25,293 nt of DNA from an uncultured Erythrobacteraceae bacterium (GCA_946482075.1 CAMLQG010000047.1:1-25293), one strand, 5' to 3'; positions 9,618-16,610 are shown, counted from the first letter of the stretch. Numbers and translations: made by a program. The notes: a model not told the origin generated them from the letters alone.

Positions 9618-10481
9618 ATGAAGCTCAGAGACTTCAATCCGGGGAATATCCGCGTGAACGATCAGCGCGGCGGGAACTTCCCGCTGGGCGGCGGCGGCAA
9701 GCTGGGCTGCGGGACGATCATCATCGCGCTCATCGGCATTTTCGTGTTCGGCGTCGATCCGGCGCAGATGCTGGGCGGCCTCCAGCAGATGGAACAGGCC
9801 GCGCCTTCCCAGACCCAGGGGGGCAAGACTCCGGAAGAAAGCTGCAGCGCCAACGAAGCGAGCCGCGAGACCTGCAACGCGCTGTCCTCGCTCAACGAAA
9901 CCTGGGAGCCGATCTTCCGCAAGGCCGGCATGAGTTTCGAACAGCCGACTCTCAACTTCTATTCCCAGCGCGGCAGTTCAGGTTGCGGCGCGGCGCAGAG
10001 CGCGATGGGCCCGTTCTACTGCCCCAGCGACAACGGCATCTATATCGACACGGATTTCTACAGCGAGATGGAACAGCAGCTGGGCGCCAAGGGCGATTTC
10101 GCGCGCTATTACGTGATGGCGCATGAATATGGCCATCACGTCCAGACGCTGACCGGTCTTTCCCGCCAGGTCCGCGAATTGCAGCAGCGCGATCCCTCGC
10201 AAGGCAATGCGCTTCAGGTGCGGATGGAATTGCAGGCCGATTGCTATGCCGGCGTATGGGCCGGGCTCAACCGCGATCTCATCGAGCCGGGCGATATCGA
10301 GGAAGGGATGACGGCGGCCCACTCCATCGGCGACGATACGCTAATGAAGAATGCGGGCCAGCGGCCGGTCGAGGCCGCCTTCACGCATGGCAGCAGCGAG
10401 CAGCGCATGCGCTGGCTCAAAAAAGGCCTCGAGAGCGGGAACGAAGATCAGTGCGATACATTCGCCGATCTGAAGAGGTAG
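9618..10481 (+). CDS. YpfJ-family neutral zinc metallopeptidase, membrane-anchored
   Basis: A 287-aa member of the putative neutral zinc metallopeptidase family (YpfJ, PF04228 type). After a glycine-rich N-terminus there is one membrane segment at about residues 31-47 (CGTIIIALIGIFVFG), then a low-complexity linker. The zinc-binding HEYGHH motif is at 169-174 (His169, Glu170, His173). A downstream ELQADCYAG segment (204-212) probably supplies the third ligand. Four cysteines flanking the linker and catalytic entry (76, 86, 123, 135) and one near the C-terminus suggest disulfides in an extracytoplasmic domain. ATG at 9618 is chosen because AGGTGAGGG precedes it and the MKLRDFNPGNIRVNDQRG start is typical. 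A much longer in-frame extension upstream is antisense to the dehydrogenase gene. The physiological substrate is unknown for the family. Confidence 0.9.
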   Translation: MKLRDFNPGNIRVNDQRGGNFPLGGGGKLGCGTIIIALIGIFVFGVDPAQMLGGLQQMEQAAPSQTQGGKTPEESCSANEASRETCNALSSLNETWEPIFRKAGMSFEQPTLNFYSQRGSSGCGAAQSAMGPFYCPSDNGIYIDTDFYSEMEQQLGAKGDFARYYVMAHEYGHHVQTLTGLSRQVRELQQRDPSQGNALQVRMELQADCYAGVWAGLNRDLIEPGDIEEGMTAAHSIGDDTLMKNAGQRPVEAAFTHGSSEQRMRWLKKGLESGNEDQCDTFADLKR

Positions 10482-10525
10482 CCACCCATGCCGCCCTGCA
10501 TCTGGTTGGCGATAATATCCTAGCT

Positions 10526-10608
10526 CGTCATTGCGAGGAGCGAAGCGACAAAGCAATCCAGGGCGGCGCGCAACTGCCCTGGATTGCTTCGCTCCGCTCG
10601 CAATGACG
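10526..10608. repeat. REP-like palindromic element, family A, copy 2
   Basis: The outer arms CGTCATTGCGAG (10526-10537) and CTCGCAATGACG (10597-10608) are perfect inverted repeats, identical to copies 1 and 3. The inner arms extend the palindrome (GAGCGAAGC against GCTTCGCTC; GCAATCCAGGGC against GCCCTGGATTGC), making this the most symmetric copy. It fills the 219-bp gap between the convergent zinc peptidase and creD genes. The rest of that gap holds no gene that I can support. Confidence 0.88.
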
Positions 10609-10700
10609 ATACGGATGCCAGCGGGATAGATCCAACCCCGAGCCGAGATGACTTCAGATTGATCCGCTCATCGCCATTCGGGTCGGATCAACGCCCATAA

Positions 10701-12161
10701 TCACGTCTTCGGCGCCGCGGGCGTCGCTTCTCCTGCATCCCCCTGCCGCCCGACGCTCGACCAGTCGATCTTCCTGGTCGCATACATCACTCCGGCCAGC
10801 GCCACGAACAGCAGCACCGAGCCGATCAGCAACGACCAGGCCTCCAGGCTCAGCAGCACATAGAGCAGCGCATAGAGCCCCAGCAGCAGCGCGCCGATGA
10901 AACGGGCGCGCCTCCAGCTGCCGAGGACCGCCGCGCTATACGCGGTCAGCAGGCCGATGATCGCCGCGCTTGCCAGCAGATAGGCGGCAGTGAAGCCGAT
11001 CACTTCGGCAAAGGCCAGCAACAGCACGAAGAACAGCACCAGCGCCGCGCCGGTCAGCAGATATTCCGCCGCCGCCACCCGCGCTCCGCCCACGATGTCG
11101 AACAGCAGGAAGGCGAGGAAAGTGAAGCCGATGAAAAGGAAGCCGTATTTCACCGCACGGTCGACCTTGCTGTAGAGATTGACCGGTTCCACCAACCCGA
11201 CCGTCACGGCGCGCGCCTGGCCGCTGACCATCTCCACCGCGCCGCCGGATGCGGGATTGGCGGCCGAGGGCGCATAGGACGCCTCGGACGTCATGGGCGA
11301 ATAATTGCCGCTGCCATCATCGATCATCGGCGGGCCGGGGTCCTCCGTCGCCACCGGAGCCTGGCCCAGCGCCAGCTTGTCCACCGTGAAGCCGGCCTTG
11401 AAGCCGCTTTCGGAAATCGACCGCGTCTCGGGCAGGAACGCACCGCTGAAGCTGGGATTGGCCCAGCTGGACGACACGTTCCAGCGGGTCTGCCCACCGC
11501 GCGGCACCACGCTGAGCGAACCGCTGCCGCGCAGGCCGAAGGCATAGTCCACCGTCAGCACACCATCGCCGTTCCACGGCAGAAAAGCGAAGAAGCCCTG
11601 CCCGCCCGTCGCGCCCGGCCCCCGGCCCGGCTGGACCGGCAAGGCCTGCCCATCGATCTTGAGCGTCCCGCCCTTGGTCAGCCCGCGCGCATCGGATGCG
11701 CCCATGCGCAGCTCGGCGCGGTCCCACAGCAGCCGCTCCTTGGTGACCCCGAAGCGCGGCAGATCGGCCGGGAGCGCGAACTTGGCGACGCCGCTGACCT
11801 GGGCTTCGTAAAGCACGCTGCGATAGATCGACTTGCGGCGTTCCTCCGGCTTGATCACCGTCTTGGCCTGGTTGTCGATCGGCGAGATGTAGAAGAAGCG
11901 CTCGACCTCCACCGTGCGCGTGGTCGTCTTGCCGTCGACCTGTTCGTTCTGGGTCTCGGTCGTGCGGAACGGCACGACGACCACCGGCCCGGCGACGACC
12001 TGCGCCCCGCCCCAGCCTGCCGTGATGCTCTGCTGCGCGGTCTGCGACTGGCTCTGCCGGTCCCATACCAGGGCATAGACGAAGACCAGCGGCACGGTCA
12101 GCGCGAAGGCCACGAGGACCGCGAAGAGAAGCTTCACACCCGGACTGCGTTCGCGTGCCAT
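10701..12161 (-). CDS. creD: CreD-like inner-membrane protein
   Basis: A 486-aa CreD (Cet) family membrane protein. One N-terminal transmembrane helix at about residues 10-32 (LLFAVLVAFALTVPLVFVYALVW) is followed by a large extracytoplasmic region to about residue 350. A block of roughly five or six hydrophobic helices then reaches residue 460, and a short soluble tail ends the protein. The motif WDRxSRSxxAQQSI after the first helix and PNPSFSGAFLPE-like residues (NPSFSGAFLPETR) in the middle are typical. ATG at 12161 is used because GGAGGGG lies about 8 nt upstream and a membrane helix follows. In E. coli CreD is the output of the CreBC regulators and affects envelope and beta-lactam phenotypes. 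No creB or creC is next to it here. It is divergent from the hydroxy-acid gene with only 59 bp between starts. Confidence 0.88.
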   Translation of the reverse strand: MARERSPGVKLLFAVLVAFALTVPLVFVYALVWDRQSQSQTAQQSITAGWGGAQVVAGPVVVVPFRTTETQNEQVDGKTTTRTVEVERFFYISPIDNQAKTVIKPEERRKSIYRSVLYEAQVSGVAKFALPADLPRFGVTKERLLWDRAELRMGASDARGLTKGGTLKIDGQALPVQPGRGPGATGGQGFFAFLPWNGDGVLTVDYAFGLRGSGSLSVVPRGGQTRWNVSSSWANPSFSGAFLPETRSISESGFKAGFTVDKLALGQAPVATEDPGPPMIDDGSGNYSPMTSEASYAPSAANPASGGAVEMVSGQARAVTVGLVEPVNLYSKVDRAVKYGFLFIGFTFLAFLLFDIVGGARVAAAEYLLTGAALVLFFVLLLAFAEVIGFTAAYLLASAAIIGLLTAYSAAVLGSWRRARFIGALLLGLYALLYVLLSLEAWSLLIGSVLLFVALAGVMYATRKIDWSSVGRQGDAGEATPAAPKT

Positions 12162-12220
12162 TTCGATTTCCCCTCCGTTCGGCGCTTTGCCGATCCGCTT
12201 CGTCCTGCTAGCCACACGCC

Positions 12221-13369
12221 ATGCGACTGAACGACTGCCATAACATCGAGGATTTTCGCAAGCTTGCCAAGGCCAACCTGCCCTGGCCCGTGTTCGATTA
12301 TATCGACGGCGCGGCGGACGACGAAGCGACCAAGGCACGCAACACCGCCGCCTATGGCAGCGCGGACCTGGTCCCCAACGTGCTGGCGGGCGTGGAGACG
12401 ATCGACACGTCCTGCACCATCATGGGCCGCAGGAGCGCGCTGCCGCTGATCCTCTCGCCCACCGCGCTCCAGCGCGTGTTCCACTGGCAGGGCGAACGGG
12501 CGGTATGCCGCGCGGCGGAGAAGTTCGGCCTGTGGTGCGGCATCTCCAGCCTTGCCACCGTCAGCATCGAGGAAGTGGGCGCGATGATCTCGAGCCCCAA
12601 GATGTTCCAGCTCTACGTCCACAAGGACAAGGGCCTGAACAGGAGCATGATCGAGCGCTGCCAGGCCGCCAGGTTCGACGCGATCGCGCTGACGGTGGAC
12701 ACGATCGTCGCCGGCAAGCGCGAGCGCTGCGCGCGGAGCGGCTTCACCAGCCCGCCGCGCTTCACGGTCTCTTCCGCTCTCTCCTATGCGATGAAGCCGC
12801 GCTGGGCGCTCGACTATCTCCTGAGGGAGAAGTTCGCCCTGCCCAATCTCGACACGCATGTCAGCGAAGGAACCGGCGAGGCGGTTTCGATCGCCGGCTA
12901 TTTCAACACCATGCTCGACCAGTCGATGGATTGGAGAATGGTCGAGCAGATCCGCGCCGACTGGGGCGGCAAGTTCTGCCTCAAGGGCGTGATGAGCGCG
13001 GGCGATGCGCGTCGCGCGGTGGAGATCGGCGCCGATGCGATCATGATCTCCAACCATGGCGGCCGCCAGCTCGACGGCAGCCGCGCGCCTTTCGACCAGC
13101 TGCGCGAGATCGTGGACGCGGTAGGCGGCGAGATCGAGATCATCTGCGACGGCGGCGTCCGGCGCGGCACTCATGCACTGAAGGCCGTGGCGGCGGGCGC
13201 CACCTCGGCTTCCGGTGGGCGGCTCTACCTCTATGCGCTGGCCGCCGCCGGCCAGGCGGGCGTGGAGCGCGCGCTGACCATCCTGAAGGACGAGATCGAA
13301 CGCGGCATGAAGCTGATGGGCGCCAAAAGCGTGGCGGAACTGAAGCCCGAGATGCTGCGCTGGCGTTGA
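12221..13369 (+). CDS. FMN-dependent alpha-hydroxy-acid dehydrogenase/oxidase (L-lactate dehydrogenase LldD family)
   Basis: A 382-aa flavoenzyme of the glycolate oxidase/L-lactate dehydrogenase family, oxidising an L-2-hydroxy acid to the 2-oxo acid with electrons going to O2 or the quinone pool. Family catalytic positions are visible: Tyr27 (FDYIDGAADDE), Tyr132 (MFQLYVHKD), Asp160 (TVDT), Lys255 (KGVMSA), and His279 with Arg282 in SNHGGRQLDG. The FMN phosphate region is DGGVRRGTH and then GGRLYLYALAAAG near 333-345. The first residues MRLNDCHNIEDFR match the usual start of the family, although no Shine-Dalgarno precedes ATG 12221. The cyclophilin gene follows after 25 bp. Substrate (lactate, glycolate or a longer hydroxy acid) cannot be fixed from sequence. 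Confidence 0.9.
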   Translation: MRLNDCHNIEDFRKLAKANLPWPVFDYIDGAADDEATKARNTAAYGSADLVPNVLAGVETIDTSCTIMGRRSALPLILSPTALQRVFHWQGERAVCRAAEKFGLWCGISSLATVSIEEVGAMISSPKMFQLYVHKDKGLNRSMIERCQAARFDAIALTVDTIVAGKRERCARSGFTSPPRFTVSSALSYAMKPRWALDYLLREKFALPNLDTHVSEGTGEAVSIAGYFNTMLDQSMDWRMVEQIRADWGGKFCLKGVMSAGDARRAVEIGADAIMISNHGGRQLDGSRAPFDQLREIVDAVGGEIEIICDGGVRRGTHALKAVAAGATSASGGRLYLYALAAAGQAGVERALTILKDEIERGMKLMGAKSVAELKPEMLRWR

Positions 13370-13394
13370 GGACGAAGCGAGGCATAATCGCGCC

Positions 13395-14033
13395 ATGATG
13401 CGCCGATTCGCCTTGCTCGCTGCTCCGCTTGTTCTCCTTTCCGCGTCAACCATGGCGGAAGAACCCACCGCCGCGCCGGCCGAGCCGAGGACCGAGAACG
13501 TCGTGATCGAGACGAGCCTCGGCAAGATCACCGTCGCGCTGGAAACGGAGCGTGCGCCCATCACCAGCGCGAATTTCCTGCGCTATGTGGACACCAGGCG
13601 CTTCGACGGCACGAGCTTCTACCGCGCGATGCATCTCAAATGGGGGCCCCAGCCCAACGGGCTGGTCCAGGGCGGCACGCAGATGGACCCCAAGCGCATC
13701 CTCCCGCCGATCGCGCACGAGCCGACGAACCAGACCGGCGTGAAGCATCTTGCCGGCACGATCTCCATGGCCCGCTACGCGCCGGGCACCGCCACCGGCG
13801 ATTTCTCGATCATGATGCAGGACATGCCCTCGCTCGACGCGAACCTGAAAGCCAAGGACAGCGACGGCCTCGCCGGCTTCGCCGCTTTCGGCCATGTGGT
13901 GGAAGGCATGGACGTGGTGCAGATGATCTTCGACTCCCCGGTCTCCGCCACCAAGGGCGACGGCGCGATGAAGGGCCAGATGCTGGAGCAGCCCGTCACG
14001 ATCGTGAAGGTGCGGCGGGTGAAGGGAAAGTAG
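13395..14033 (+). CDS. Exported cyclophilin-type peptidyl-prolyl cis-trans isomerase
   Basis: A 212-aa protein beginning MMRRFALLAAPLVLLSAS, a clear Sec-type signal peptide with likely cleavage after about residue 21 (STMA/EEP), so it probably works in the periplasm on prolyl bonds of folding proteins. The cyclophilin domain follows: VVIETSLGKITVALE, ANFLRYVDTRRFDGTSFYRA with the catalytic Arg, LVQGGTQ, GTISMAR, and FGHVVEGMDVV near the end. Either of two adjacent ATGs (13395, 13398) could be used, and the Shine-Dalgarno is weak. The gene lies 25 bp after the hydroxy-acid gene and is probably co-transcribed, with no obvious functional link. It ends 10 bp from the convergent HTH-protein gene. 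Confidence 0.92.
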   Translation: MMRRFALLAAPLVLLSASTMAEEPTAAPAEPRTENVVIETSLGKITVALETERAPITSANFLRYVDTRRFDGTSFYRAMHLKWGPQPNGLVQGGTQMDPKRILPPIAHEPTNQTGVKHLAGTISMARYAPGTATGDFSIMMQDMPSLDANLKAKDSDGLAGFAAFGHVVEGMDVVQMIFDSPVSATKGDGAMKGQMLEQPVTIVKVRRVKGK

Positions 14034-14043
14034 AGACGCCCCC

Positions 14044-15093
14044 TCACGGGTTATACCGCAGGTTCGGATAGGCGGACCAGTCGATTTCCTCGTCGGGTTC
14101 GTCGTCCGCTTCGTCATTGCGAGCGACCGTCAGGTCGCGCGGCAATCCGGAATCCGACGCGTTCCACTCTGGACTGCTTCGCGGCGCTGCCGCTCGCAAT
14201 GACGATCCGGGCATGGGGTTGACACAGTTGACACTGTCCTGGGCAGGAAGACCGTCTCCTCCCTCCCGCTCCCTTCCCCCGTCTTCTTCCTCCTCGTCCT
14301 CCAGCACCGTATCCACCGCTGCCACGGCGCGCGCTTCCCACGCATCGAACACCGCATCCGCCTGTATCCACGCGGCTTCCTCCATCTCATATCCGCGGTC
14401 CCGATCGACACCGGCCTCCTCCGCCTCATCCATCGCGCGTCCCAGCGCCCAGCTGCGATAATCGATCCGGCTCGCCGGCAGGCCGATCTCGGCGCAATCC
14501 CCGTCTGCCGCCTCGGCCAGCTCCGCATCCGCTTCCGTCCCGCCGATCGCGGCCAGAAGCTCGTCGAACCGCTCCGCGGCCAGTTCCGCGCGGCTGTCCC
14601 CGCAACGACGGTCGAGCCGGCCGAGCAGCGCCAGCAGCAGGCGGTTGTCGAACTTCCTGCGCCGGCCGACGGCCTCCCCGCGATAGAAGATGATTTCCTC
14701 CACGCCATTGAGCGCGCGATCGGCGAGCACCGCTTCGGCATGCTCGCGCGCGAGCAGCAGCGCCGCGTCCCACCCGGCCGCGAAGCGCGCGTCGCGCCTG
14801 CGCGCCTTGTAGGCCGCCTGCGGCGAGATCCCGGTCGCCTCGCAAGCCCCGCGCACATTGCCGTTGCCCGCCAGCGCGTCGAGGAAACGGATGCGCCGTT
14901 CGGGGGTGAAAGCACTGTGCGGCAGCGCGGCGGGCCGCGGCGCGAAGAGCGGCACATCGTGGAAAATGAGGCCGGGATCGGCCGGCGAGTTCTCGTGCTC
15001 TCCGGGCAGGCCGATATCGCGCGAAGCGGGAATCCAGCCGCGTCCGAAGGGGGAAGACGGCGCGCTACGGTCGATAGTCTGGTGGATGGTCAT
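14044..15093 (-). CDS. Terminase-small-subunit-like HTH hypothetical protein with an in-frame REP insertion
   Basis: A 349-aa protein of a type I associate with sphingomonads, usually left as hypothetical. Residues about 60-165 hold a helix-turn-helix-like segment reminiscent of phage terminase small subunits: TPERRIRFLDALAGNGNV, ACEATGISPQAAYKARRR, then WDAALLLAREHAEAVLADRALNGV and IFYRGEAVGRRRKFDNRLLL. The middle is acidic and alanine-rich, including a DEEEEDGG run. Near the C-terminus about 31 residues (GSSLRAAAPRSSPEW through TVARNDE) are encoded by a palindromic repeat, after which the acidic frame continues to EIDWSAYPNLRYNP. Start ATG at 15093 has GAGGT 6 nt upstream. No large terminase or other phage gene is adjacent, so a present-day packaging role is unlikely. 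A DNA-binding role is only inference. Confidence 0.75.
   Translation of the reverse strand: MTIHQTIDRSAPSSPFGRGWIPASRDIGLPGEHENSPADPGLIFHDVPLFAPRPAALPHSAFTPERRIRFLDALAGNGNVRGACEATGISPQAAYKARRRDARFAAGWDAALLLAREHAEAVLADRALNGVEEIIFYRGEAVGRRRKFDNRLLLALLGRLDRRCGDSRAELAAERFDELLAAIGGTEADAELAEAADGDCAEIGLPASRIDYRSWALGRAMDEAEEAGVDRDRGYEMEEAAWIQADAVFDAWEARAVAAVDTVLEDEEEEDGGREREGGDGLPAQDSVNCVNPMPGSSLRAAAPRSSPEWNASDSGLPRDLTVARNDEADDEPDEEIDWSAYPNLRYNP
14112..14204. repeat. REP-like palindromic element, family A, copy 3 (inside a coding sequence)
   Basis: The outer arms CGTCATTGCGAG (14112-14123) and CTCGCAATGACG (14193-14204) are perfect inverted repeats identical to copies 1 and 2. The interior is less symmetric than in copy 2. 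The element is exactly 93 bp (31 codons) and lies wholly within the reading frame of the HTH-protein gene on the minus strand, without introducing a stop. Confidence 0.85.
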
Positions 15094-15150
15094 GATTCAC
15101 CTCATGGAACAAAAGGAGAATCAAGCCAGGTATACAGAGTCGGGCGTGTA

Positions 15151-15194
15151 GGAAAATGGTTTCTGGGGCTGGGAGAATGGGCTCACCATTTTCC
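15151..15194. repeat. 10-bp inverted repeat (stem-loop)
   Basis: GGAAAATGGT (15151-15160) and ACCATTTTCC (15185-15194) are perfect inverted repeats around a 24-nt loop. They lie about 60-100 bp upstream of the HTH-protein start and just before the cluster of family-C repeats. It could be an operator, a leader hairpin or the edge of a repeat cluster, and nothing discriminates among these. Confidence 0.45.
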
Positions 15195-15211
15195 GTCATC
15201 GCGAGTCCATT

Positions 15212-15291
15212 CGTCATCCCAGCGCAGGCTGGGATTTCTCTCGGTTCGATAGTACCCTATCCACAGCGATCCGGCCCGCGCCGGGATGACG
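15212..15291. repeat. REP-like element, family C, paired inverted halves
   Basis: The left half at 15212-15235 reads CGTCATCCCAGCGCAGGCTG and then GGAT, with an internal CCCAGC/GCTGGG hairpin. The right half at 15269-15291 ends CCGGGATGACG, with an internal CCGGC/GCCGG hairpin. The halves face each other as an inverted pair, a BIME-like arrangement, across 33 bp of unrelated sequence. Confidence 0.75.
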
Positions 15292-15310
15292 GCTACCGCT
15301 TTCCCATTTC

Positions 15311-15334
15311 CGTCATGCCAGCGAAGGCTTGCAT
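15311..15334. repeat. REP-like half element, family C variant, left of the GIY-YIG remnant
   Basis: CGTCATGCCAGCGAAGGCTT followed by GCAT, a variant of the family-C half-site. Its inverted counterpart is at 15566-15589. Together they bracket the broken GIY-YIG gene. Confidence 0.75.
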
Positions 15335-15342
15335 CTCTGTCC

Positions 15343-15585
15343 TCATAGGATGCGGTCGAAAAGATCGTCCCAGCCGGGATTGGCTTCTTCGATCAGGCGT
15401 ATCTTCCAGCCTCGCTGCCACGCCTTGAGAGCTTTCTCCCTGACTATCGCATCGATCATCGAGCCATGGCGCTCGACCAGGACAAGACGCTTCAGCCCAT
15501 ATCTGCGACAGAAGCTCGATCCCGTGCCGGTGCGATCCGGAAAAGCTATCGCCCGGATCAAGCAGATGCCAGCCTTCGCTGGCAT
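15343..15585 (-). pseudogene. GIY-YIG endonuclease remnant lacking the catalytic N-terminus
   Basis: An 80-codon frame on the minus strand. From about residue 17 onward (DRTGTGSSFCRRYGLKRLV through REKALKAWQRGWKIRLIEE to ANPGWDDLFDRIL) it matches the second half of small single-domain GIY-YIG nucleases, including the conserved Glu of REKALK and the typical ending. The GIY-YIG motif itself and the catalytic Arg helix, which should fill about the first 35 residues, are missing. In their place the frame enters the palindromic repeat at 15566-15589, which encodes MPAKAG and then unrelated residues. The nuclease is therefore decapitated at or near a repeat boundary and should be inactive. The same repeat in inverted form lies just past the stop codon at 15311-15334. 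Confidence 0.8.
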
Positions 15586-15589
15586 GACG
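15566..15589. repeat. REP-like half element, family C, right of the GIY-YIG remnant
   Basis: ATGCCAGC CTTC GCTGGCAT is a perfect 8-bp stem with a 4-nt loop, followed by GACG. It is the inverted counterpart of 15311-15334 and overlaps the apparent start of the GIY-YIG remnant. Confidence 0.8.
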
Positions 15590-15684
15590 AGGATCGGAGA
15601 AATTTTCGAAATGGGTCGAAAGCGGTCATCCGAGGAATGCCGATCATTCCGCTTCGCATGGTTCCCCGGAGCGTGGCGAGACGT

Positions 15685-15909
15685 TCAATCCTGTTCCGGC
15701 CGCTTGGCCTTACGCGAATCTTCGGTCTTCTGTACTCGATCTGCCATCGCATCCCACGCGGCGGCCGCGTCCAGCCATCTTTTGCGAACATTGGGCAGAT
15801 TGGAAAGATCGGCAGACGACCTTGCTTCGGTCGCGCGCTCTCGTAACACGGTGAGCTGGGAATAGTCCCCGCGCTGAACGATGTTCATTGGGGTCCTTAC
15901 CTTGGCCAT
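15685..15909 (-). CDS. Small hypothetical protein downstream of cspA
   Basis: A 74-aa charged protein. Its core, LRERATEARSSADLSNLPNVRKRWLDAAAAWDAMADRVQ, resembles a common class of short alphaproteobacterial helical proteins with a YRxRAxExRxxAxxxxxPxxRxxxLxxAxxWxxLA pattern, whose function I do not know. It should form two amphipathic helices. The ATG (15907-15909) comes 1 bp after the cspA stop, so it is almost certainly co-transcribed and probably translationally coupled with cspA. The C-terminus is Lys/Glu/Asp-rich (RKAKRPEQD). There are no cysteines, signal peptide or membrane segment. It could be a stress-linked accessory protein, which is inference from position only. Confidence 0.68.
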   Translation of the reverse strand: MAKVRTPMNIVQRGDYSQLTVLRERATEARSSADLSNLPNVRKRWLDAAAAWDAMADRVQKTEDSRKAKRPEQD

Positions 15910-15910
15910 C

Positions 15911-16114
15911 TCAGGCCGTCTGCACGTTTACCGCGGCCAGCTTGCCTTTCCGGTCAGGCTCCAGATCGTAGGAAACTCGCTGGCCTTCGTTCAGGCTGCT
16001 AAGTCCACCACCCTGCAGAGCAGAAATATGAACGAAGGCATCGGTACCACCTTCATCCGGCGTGATGAATCCATAGCCCTTATCCGCATTGAAAAACTTA
16101 ACGGTGCCAATCAT
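15911..16114 (-). CDS. cspA: Cold-shock-domain protein (CspA family)
   Basis: A 67-aa single cold-shock domain, an OB-fold that binds single-stranded RNA/DNA and melts mRNA structure. RNP1 is seen as KGYGFITP (residues 12-19) and RNP2 as DAFVHIS (25-31). It opens [13 protein letters not shown] and closes with the usual VNVQTA-like strand. Start ATG at 16112-16114 has GAAGGAAG 8 nt upstream. The name denotes the family: whether expression is cold-induced cannot be told. The 280 bp upstream could hold a structured leader as in known cold-shock mRNAs. The 74-aa gene follows after 1 bp. Confidence 0.93.
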   Translation of the reverse strand: MIGTVKFFNADKGYGFITPDEGGTDAFVHISALQGGGLSSLNEGQRVSYDLEPDRKGKLAAVNVQTA

Positions 16115-16394
16115 CGGAAAACTTCCTTCTCTGAATAGCCGAGAAGCTCGGCAGACCTGCTAGGAGAGGCGGAGAAGGAAGATGGGGCCGCAAAGCGCCA
16201 GGAACCGTCGGTGCGACTAGAAGCGGCGCGATGATGGACCAAATCGCGCAGAATGCAAGCCGTCGAATGCAACCGCACCCGCATCCTTGTGTTCCTGGCC
16301 GGGAACGCGTAGCGTACAGAAATCGAAGGCAAACGACTGTGAGCGCCTTCGGCTGAGAGACCATCGTGCTCCCGCTTACGCAGTGGAGGCAGAA
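16115..16394. other. Divergent noncoding region between cspA and the 71-aa gene
   Basis: This 280-bp gap has no supported coding sequence: the frames that cross it are extensions of neighbours without their own signals. It must carry promoters in both directions. A short direct repeat, GAATGCAA, occurs at 16251-16258 and 16265-16272, spaced 14 bp. No convincing -35/-10 pair was found. A cspA leader would be transcribed leftward from here. Confidence 0.35.
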
Positions 16395-16610
16395 ATGGAT
16401 CTCAATTTCCTCTATTTCCAGCATCAGTTGTCCCTGATCCGCGCAGGCACGGCCAGCACCGACGAATTTCGTGCCAGGCATTTTGCCATCGCCGAACGGA
16501 TCGGATCGCGGATTCGCAGCTACCAGTTCACCAAGGGCGCGGCCGCGGCCTTCTCGTGGAGTGCAAACGCGAACAGGCTGCATGCGCAGCGTGCGCGAAC
16601 AGCGCTGTGA
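16395..16610 (+). CDS. Small hypothetical protein (MDLNxLYxxHQ type)
   Basis: A 71-aa protein starting MDLNFLYFQHQLSLIRAGTA and ending in a basic, alanine-rich tail (NANRLHAQRARTAL). The opening resembles short sphingomonad proteins I recall as MDLNxLYxRHQxSL, which are uncharacterised. The ATG at 16395 is strongly supported by GGAGG 5-6 nt upstream. It is rich in Arg (9 of 71) with no membrane segment. It is the first of three rightward genes (then the antitoxin-like peptide and the methyltransferase). Gaps of 82 and 28 bp leave an operon possible but unproven. Confidence 0.65.
   Translation: MDLNFLYFQHQLSLIRAGTASTDEFRARHFAIAERIGSRIRSYQFTKGAAAAFSWSANANRLHAQRARTAL

Noticed and set aside
14044..15093. 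Prophage boundary suggested by the terminase-small-subunit-like gene
   Set aside because: No large terminase, portal, integrase or attachment repeat is nearby, and the flanking genes are ordinary housekeeping genes.
14112..15589. CRISPR array suggested by the cluster of similar palindromes
   Set aside because: Spacing is irregular, the units are inverted pairs rather than direct repeats, there are at least two unrelated families, and no cas gene is present.
15329..15865. Plus-strand frames across the GIY-YIG remnant and the 74-aa gene
   Set aside because: They run through palindromic repeats and antisense to better-supported frames, with no Shine-Dalgarno or recognisable domain.
16251..16272. 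Direct repeat GAATGCAA x2 as a regulator-binding site
   Set aside because: Two 8-bp copies alone are too weak, with no promoter located beside them.
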